Of a stretch of 26,224 bases of DNA, positions 23,022-26,224 are shown one piece after another. This DNA is from a virus: positions 1-26,224 of the IMG/VR virus record IMGVR_UViG_3300025671_005277. The stretch is one strand, 5' to 3'. The position numbers and the translations under genes were made by a program. Every line of letters begins with the position of its first letter. Within the stretch, counting starts at the first letter, position 1. The notes beneath the pieces are model-generated. The model did no database searches, was not told the DNA's origin, and saw nothing but the letters and a program-made list of their open reading frames with translations.

Positions 23022-24984
23022 AGTAGCTACAACCCTTAGTGTAAATAATCCTAAGAGATTAGGATATGATATTCGCCTGGACTTAAACTTATACAGAACA
23101 GCAGTAGGACCTGGTAGAGAAATGACCATACAATCTTCTAATGTTGAAGAGGGGAATATAAATGTTAAACAAAATGCAGAAGACTTTACTTCTAACTTAG
23201 GTCGTATATATTCTAGAAATAATTTTAGTGGTGGCCAGGGACTAGATACAGCACATAGGGCTAATGGTACTCCTAAAGATACAACAAGGTTTTGGGATAG
23301 TAAAGGTGTAGATGTATTTCATGGAGATGATGAAAATTCTTACAATGTACATTTGCTACACACAACAGCATCAGAAAGCATTAGTTTCAGTGGTACAAAT
23401 AACTACTTAGCACAAACTACTAATGGTGATATGTATGTAACAGACCAAGCAGTAATATATAAATCTACTGATAATGGTGATACCTGGGCTGCAGTTACTA
23501 CAGGACTTACAATAGATTATAACTTTACAGGAGCAGCAGCAGTCGGTGACCAAGTATATTTTACTACTGCTAATGGAACTACTAACTCTGAACTTATACA
23601 ATATGATGGAACTACATGGACTGAAAATCCAACAGACCAATCTTCTAATGCAGGACTTACAGGAATTTGGTTCGCTAAAGGACAGGTATTTATATCCGGA
23701 GACGATGGAACTGTAGAATATTTATGGGCAGTTAGCCCTTTTAATAAGAGTTGGACTTCATCAGACTTAGCAGAAGCTGATGCAATACTTACATTTGAAG
23801 ATAGCCATCATGTGTCACAAGTTGTAGATGCAGGAGCAGTTGTTTTAGCTGCCTCTACAAATGGTGATATATATTCTATTAAAGATGTTGCAGGAACTAT
23901 GACACTTAAAGGACAAACAAATATACCTTTTGAAGAAGTACATTGTATAGCTGCTTCTGAAGGCATAGTATTTTTTGGTACTAAAGAAAAGTCAAGAGGT
24001 GTAGGTAGATTTTACAGAGCAGACTTAACAGTTGCAGATGACTTATATGTATTAGCTAACAGACAGTTGGTAAAAGAATGGGTTATTACAGGAGTAGATA
24101 CAACACCTAAACACATGTTTGTATCCAGGGATAGTGTTTACTGTGGCATAAAAGAAAGTGCTAGTGAAAGTTATCTATGGAGATATTACTTGCCTACTGC
24201 AGGATTTGCTAGAGATTTAGAAATAGGAGCATCGGGTTTTATAACAGGAATTACACAAGCTGATGGTAAATTTGTTATCTCTGTTGCAGGTGAAGATATA
24301 TATAGAGAGACATCTGTATATGAGAGTGAAGGATATATTATGATGTCGGCAGCAGATTTCTTTACTGCAGAGAGTAAGCAGTTTGTTGGTGCAGAGATAT
24401 CTACATTCGATATGACTAACGCTGTAACTGCAGAATTATTTTACTCAACAAAATTTGAAGCATTAGACAATGCTAATGATGCTTCTTTCGTAAGAGCTTT
24501 AACACAGTCATCCGGTATAGGAGATGAAGAAAAACAAATAGCTGAAGTGTCTAGATACATTATAGGTAAGTTAGTTTTAAAATCAGATGATGGTGTAGAC
24601 ACACCAAAAATTAAATCAGTACAGTTTCGTGCATTAGCAAGACCGGAACTTGTAGTTGCACAAATACCTATAAACATATCTGATAGAGTAGAAAGGCCTA
24701 ATAGAAAACCTCTAAAGGTAAAAGGTCTAGGAGATACTATGTATGCTTCACTTAGAAATCTAGAAGGTACATCAGTTACATTAGAAATATTTAATCCTGG
24801 AGAAATTATAAAGGGTGTAGTAGAGAGAATTAGTTATCCAATACAAGCAGATACAGAAGTGGGAAGTGTCATGCAGTATGCTATAATTACTGTTCGAGGT
24901 ACTAGACAACCAGTTATTTCTGATATAACATCAGTTATGACACCAGGTATATCAGCGTTTGGTATAATGAGGTATGGAGCATAA
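23014..24984 (+). CDS. Beta-propeller tail protein, probable tail nozzle
   Basis: A 656-aa protein from GTG 23014, overlapping the previous gene by eight bases. It has repeated blade-like segments across about residues 110-390 with a perfect Asp-box S151-T-D-N-G-D-T-W158 and further Asp/Gly turns (NGDMYVTD, NGDIYSIKD, GEDIYRETS). The C-terminal third is beta-rich and contains a VRGTRQP block. T7 gp12 and P22 gp10 nozzles are beta-propellers that follow the adaptor gene, and this gene has the same position and size range. A receptor-binding or glycan-binding propeller is the alternative. No sialidase catalytic set is visible. Confidence in a propeller is high, in the nozzle role moderate. Confidence 0.78.
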   Translation: MPRVATTLSVNNPKRLGYDIRLDLNLYRTAVGPGREMTIQSSNVEEGNINVKQNAEDFTSNLGRIYSRNNFSGGQGLDTAHRANGTPKDTTRFWDSKGVDVFHGDDENSYNVHLLHTTASESISFSGTNNYLAQTTNGDMYVTDQAVIYKSTDNGDTWAAVTTGLTIDYNFTGAAAVGDQVYFTTANGTTNSELIQYDGTTWTENPTDQSSNAGLTGIWFAKGQVFISGDDGTVEYLWAVSPFNKSWTSSDLAEADAILTFEDSHHVSQVVDAGAVVLAASTNGDIYSIKDVAGTMTLKGQTNIPFEEVHCIAASEGIVFFGTKEKSRGVGRFYRADLTVADDLYVLANRQLVKEWVITGVDTTPKHMFVSRDSVYCGIKESASESYLWRYYLPTAGFARDLEIGASGFITGITQADGKFVISVAGEDIYRETSVYESEGYIMMSAADFFTAESKQFVGAEISTFDMTNAVTAELFYSTKFEALDNANDASFVRALTQSSGIGDEEKQIAEVSRYIIGKLVLKSDDGVDTPKIKSVQFRALARPELVVAQIPINISDRVERPNRKPLKVKGLGDTMYASLRNLEGTSVTLEIFNPGEIIKGVVERISYPIQADTEVGSVMQYAIITVRGTRQPVISDITSVMTPGISAFGIMRYGA

Positions 24985-25562
24985 TGGCCGATAGAGCAAC
25001 ACAAATTGTAAACTTTTACGAGAGTACACTTGCATCCAGTTTAATTGGAGCTAGTGGTACTGGAACAACACTTGCACAGGCACCCACTACAGATGGTTCT
25101 TCTTCTATTAGTGCAACACTAGGTAATGAAGATACCTGGTACTACTTAGTTGTAGCACCGGATACTGCGGGTAGTCGTGAAGTTATTGTTGTTAAAGCAA
25201 GTTCGGGAACTACTATCACAAATGTTGGTAGAGATATAGAAGGCAGATACGCTGCTACTTCTTTACCGGAACATACATCGGGAACGATTGTCAGAATGGC
25301 AGTTGTTGCAAGTCACATAGATGACCAAAACGATAGAGTTGCAGGTATATTAACAGAAGGTCAAGCAGCTATAGATGCTATTACAGCATCAGCAGCTACA
25401 GCTATGATGGAAGGTGCTACAGATGGAACATCCATAACACCGGACAATGTAAATGATTATATTTTACTTTATGACAATGACACTACTACAGCAAAACAAG
25501 TTAAATTAAGTCAACTTAATTTAGGTGCTAGTGTTGGTTTAGTTTTAGCTTTAGGAGGATAA
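24984..25562 (+). CDS. Tail appendage/baseplate-like protein, 192 aa
   Basis: Start ATG 24984 overlaps the previous stop (TAATG) after GGAG. The sequence is Thr/Ser/Ala/Gly rich with predicted beta strands; residues about 64-107 carry REVIVVKASSGTTITNVGRD, EGRYAATSLPEHTSGTIVRM, a module resembling that in the connector-like protein at 22080 (both have R.....A.....H..G..V). The last third (SAATAMMEGATDGTSI onward) reads like a fibre-attachment helix with a following beta region. Such modules are widespread in phage tail-fibre-associated proteins. I place it in the tail but not more precisely. It ends one base before the next gene. Confidence 0.72.
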   Translation: MADRATQIVNFYESTLASSLIGASGTGTTLAQAPTTDGSSSISATLGNEDTWYYLVVAPDTAGSREVIVVKASSGTTITNVGRDIEGRYAATSLPEHTSGTIVRMAVVASHIDDQNDRVAGILTEGQAAIDAITASAATAMMEGATDGTSITPDNVNDYILLYDNDTTTAKQVKLSQLNLGASVGLVLALGG

Positions 25563-25563
25563 C

Positions 25564-25770
25564 ATGGGTATTCTTCTTATGCTTAAAGAAGGTGGAAGTC
25601 TAGGAATAGACACGATTGGTAATTTACCTATAGATGAAGACATAGATTTATTACCTGAAGTAGGTGGTGGTGGAACTCTTAGTTATGCACTAAGAATAAG
25701 TTATGAAGGTCTTTCAGTAACAAGCGTGACACAGACAAGTACTCGTGCTATAGTAATGGGAGATAGTTAA
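25564..25770 (+). CDS. Small unknown tail-region protein, 68 aa
   Basis: ATG 25564 follows TAGGAGGATAAC, a strong ribosome-binding site. The product is short, starts MGILLMLKEGGSLGIDTIGN and contains four Gly in a row in the middle (EVGGGGTLSYAL). It is too hydrophobic at the N-terminus to dismiss as soluble filler, but the segment is too short for a clear signal peptide. No family is recognised. It lies between two tail-region genes in the same transcription unit. Confidence 0.65.
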   Translation: MGILLMLKEGGSLGIDTIGNLPIDEDIDLLPEVGGGGTLSYALRISYEGLSVTSVTQTSTRAIVMGDS

Positions 25771-25794
25771 TTATAATTATATTGGAGATATAAA

Positions 25795-26115
25795 ATGGCA
25801 GAAACATTTCAAGCAGTCAATGTAGCGTTAGGTGATACTGCAGACGCAGTAGTTTATACAGCAACAGGAGTAACAGCAATCGTAATACATTGTCAAGTTG
25901 CTAATGTGGATGGTACAAACGCAGCAGATTTAAACATTGACCATAATGATGGTTCAGTAGTTGCAGCTTTAGTTTCAACTTTATCAGTACCTGCAGATAG
26001 TGCAGTTAACCCTATTGGGGGAAAACTTGTATTAGAAGATGGTGATGAGTTAAGAGCTTGGGCAGGAGCAGCATCTGATTTAGAAATGACCCTCAGTATA
26101 TTAGAGATTACATAG
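25795..26115 (+). CDS. Small beta-rich virion protein, 106 aa
   Basis: ATG 25795 follows TTGGAGATATAAA. The protein is Ala/Val/Asp rich with alternating strands (VNVALGDTADAVVYTATGVT, AIVIHCQVANVD, KLVLEDGDELRAWAG, LEMTLSILEIT). It has the length and composition of a small beta-sandwich structural protein like the one at 21717, and the GDELRAWAG pattern is seen in phage decoration or tail-associated proteins. Its place just ahead of the probable fibre gene suggests a tail or fibre attachment role. Exact function unknown. Confidence 0.7.
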   Translation: MAETFQAVNVALGDTADAVVYTATGVTAIVIHCQVANVDGTNAADLNIDHNDGSVVAALVSTLSVPADSAVNPIGGKLVLEDGDELRAWAGAASDLEMTLSILEIT

Positions 26116-26128
26116 GAGTTTTAAAAAA

Positions 26129-26224
26129 ATGAGTTTTGGTTACATAGGTCCAGAACCTACTAACAACAACACAGAAAATAATGGTGTTTTTAGCATTGAT
26201 GAACTTAATGATTTAAAAGATAAT
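26129..26224 (+). CDS. Start of a probable tail-fibre/receptor-binding protein (truncated by window end)
   Basis: ATG 26129 follows TAGGAG with a gap of about ten bases. Only 32 residues are in the window; the frame is open at the end. They begin MSFGYIGPEPTNNNT and contain NNGVFSIDELNDL. The MSFGYIG..P ... N.GVFS..DL.DL pattern is the familiar N-terminus of large structural or fibre proteins with LamG/concanavalin-like domains in marine phages, as far as I recall. It would be the next structural gene and likely carries host recognition; the window does not show enough to prove it. Confidence 0.65.
   Translation, partial: MSFGYIGPEPTNNNTENNGVFSIDELNDLKDN

Noticed and set aside
1-26224. CRISPR arrays, insertion sequences, attachment sites
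   Set aside because: No regularly spaced repeats, no transposase or integrase motifs, and no tRNA-fragment repeat were seen.

Overview
The window is the late structural (virion assembly) region of a tailed double-stranded DNA phage. All recognisable genes lie on the + strand and are tightly packed, often with TAATG or ATGA stop/start overlaps. The DNA is AT-rich by impression, with AGA favoured for Arg and TAA stops common. It looks like a marine metagenomic phage. A terminase with an N-terminal extension, an HK97-type portal, a capsid protein of the DUF5309 type, a connector-like protein and a beta-propeller protein resembling a podovirus tail nozzle, with no tape measure, major tail protein or tail-chaperone frameshift, point to a short-tailed (podovirus-like) virion. 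The host cannot be read from the sequence. A low-GC marine bacterium is likely, and the style of the portal and ejection-like proteins recalls marine actinophages, but that is a weak inference.

Layout. Bases 1-1357 are mostly non-coding and carry at least ten inverted repeats, one strongly SD-led nine-codon mini-ORF, one small four-Cys protein and a textbook terminator. Bases 1358-1929 hold four very small, mostly basic or zinc-knuckle proteins. Then come terL (1926-3842), portal (3842-5590), two small unknown genes, and a block of about 13.6 kb (6317-19918) with a 2095-residue protein and five companions of 366-776 residues plus a 28-residue mini-gene. I read this block as the internal virion / DNA-ejection proteins; the last one carries a peptidoglycan-binding-type motif. 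A 211-base gap with promoter-like and hairpin sequences precedes the scaffold and major capsid genes, and a terminator follows the capsid gene. The window ends with a beta-sandwich-like small protein, a connector-like protein, the propeller protein, three small tail/appendage proteins and the start of a probable tail fibre.

How it fits together: terL and portal package DNA into a capsid built by scaffold and MCP; the connector and nozzle close the tail; the large block would be loaded inside the head or tail and delivered into the cell envelope at infection; the end of the window leads into receptor-binding genes. No replication, lysis or integration gene is in this window.

The most striking whole-window observation is sequence avoidance. 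By eye, in two readings, I found no GATC and (in one reading) no GANTC in 26 kb, and no TCAGG or TCTGG on the + strand, although their neighbours are common; the complement CCWGA occurs about eleven times, always in one orientation. This suggests escape from host restriction or methylation. The other main leads are a terminase that may have absorbed the small-terminase function, the structured leader with a candidate leader peptide, and the giant-protein ejection block.
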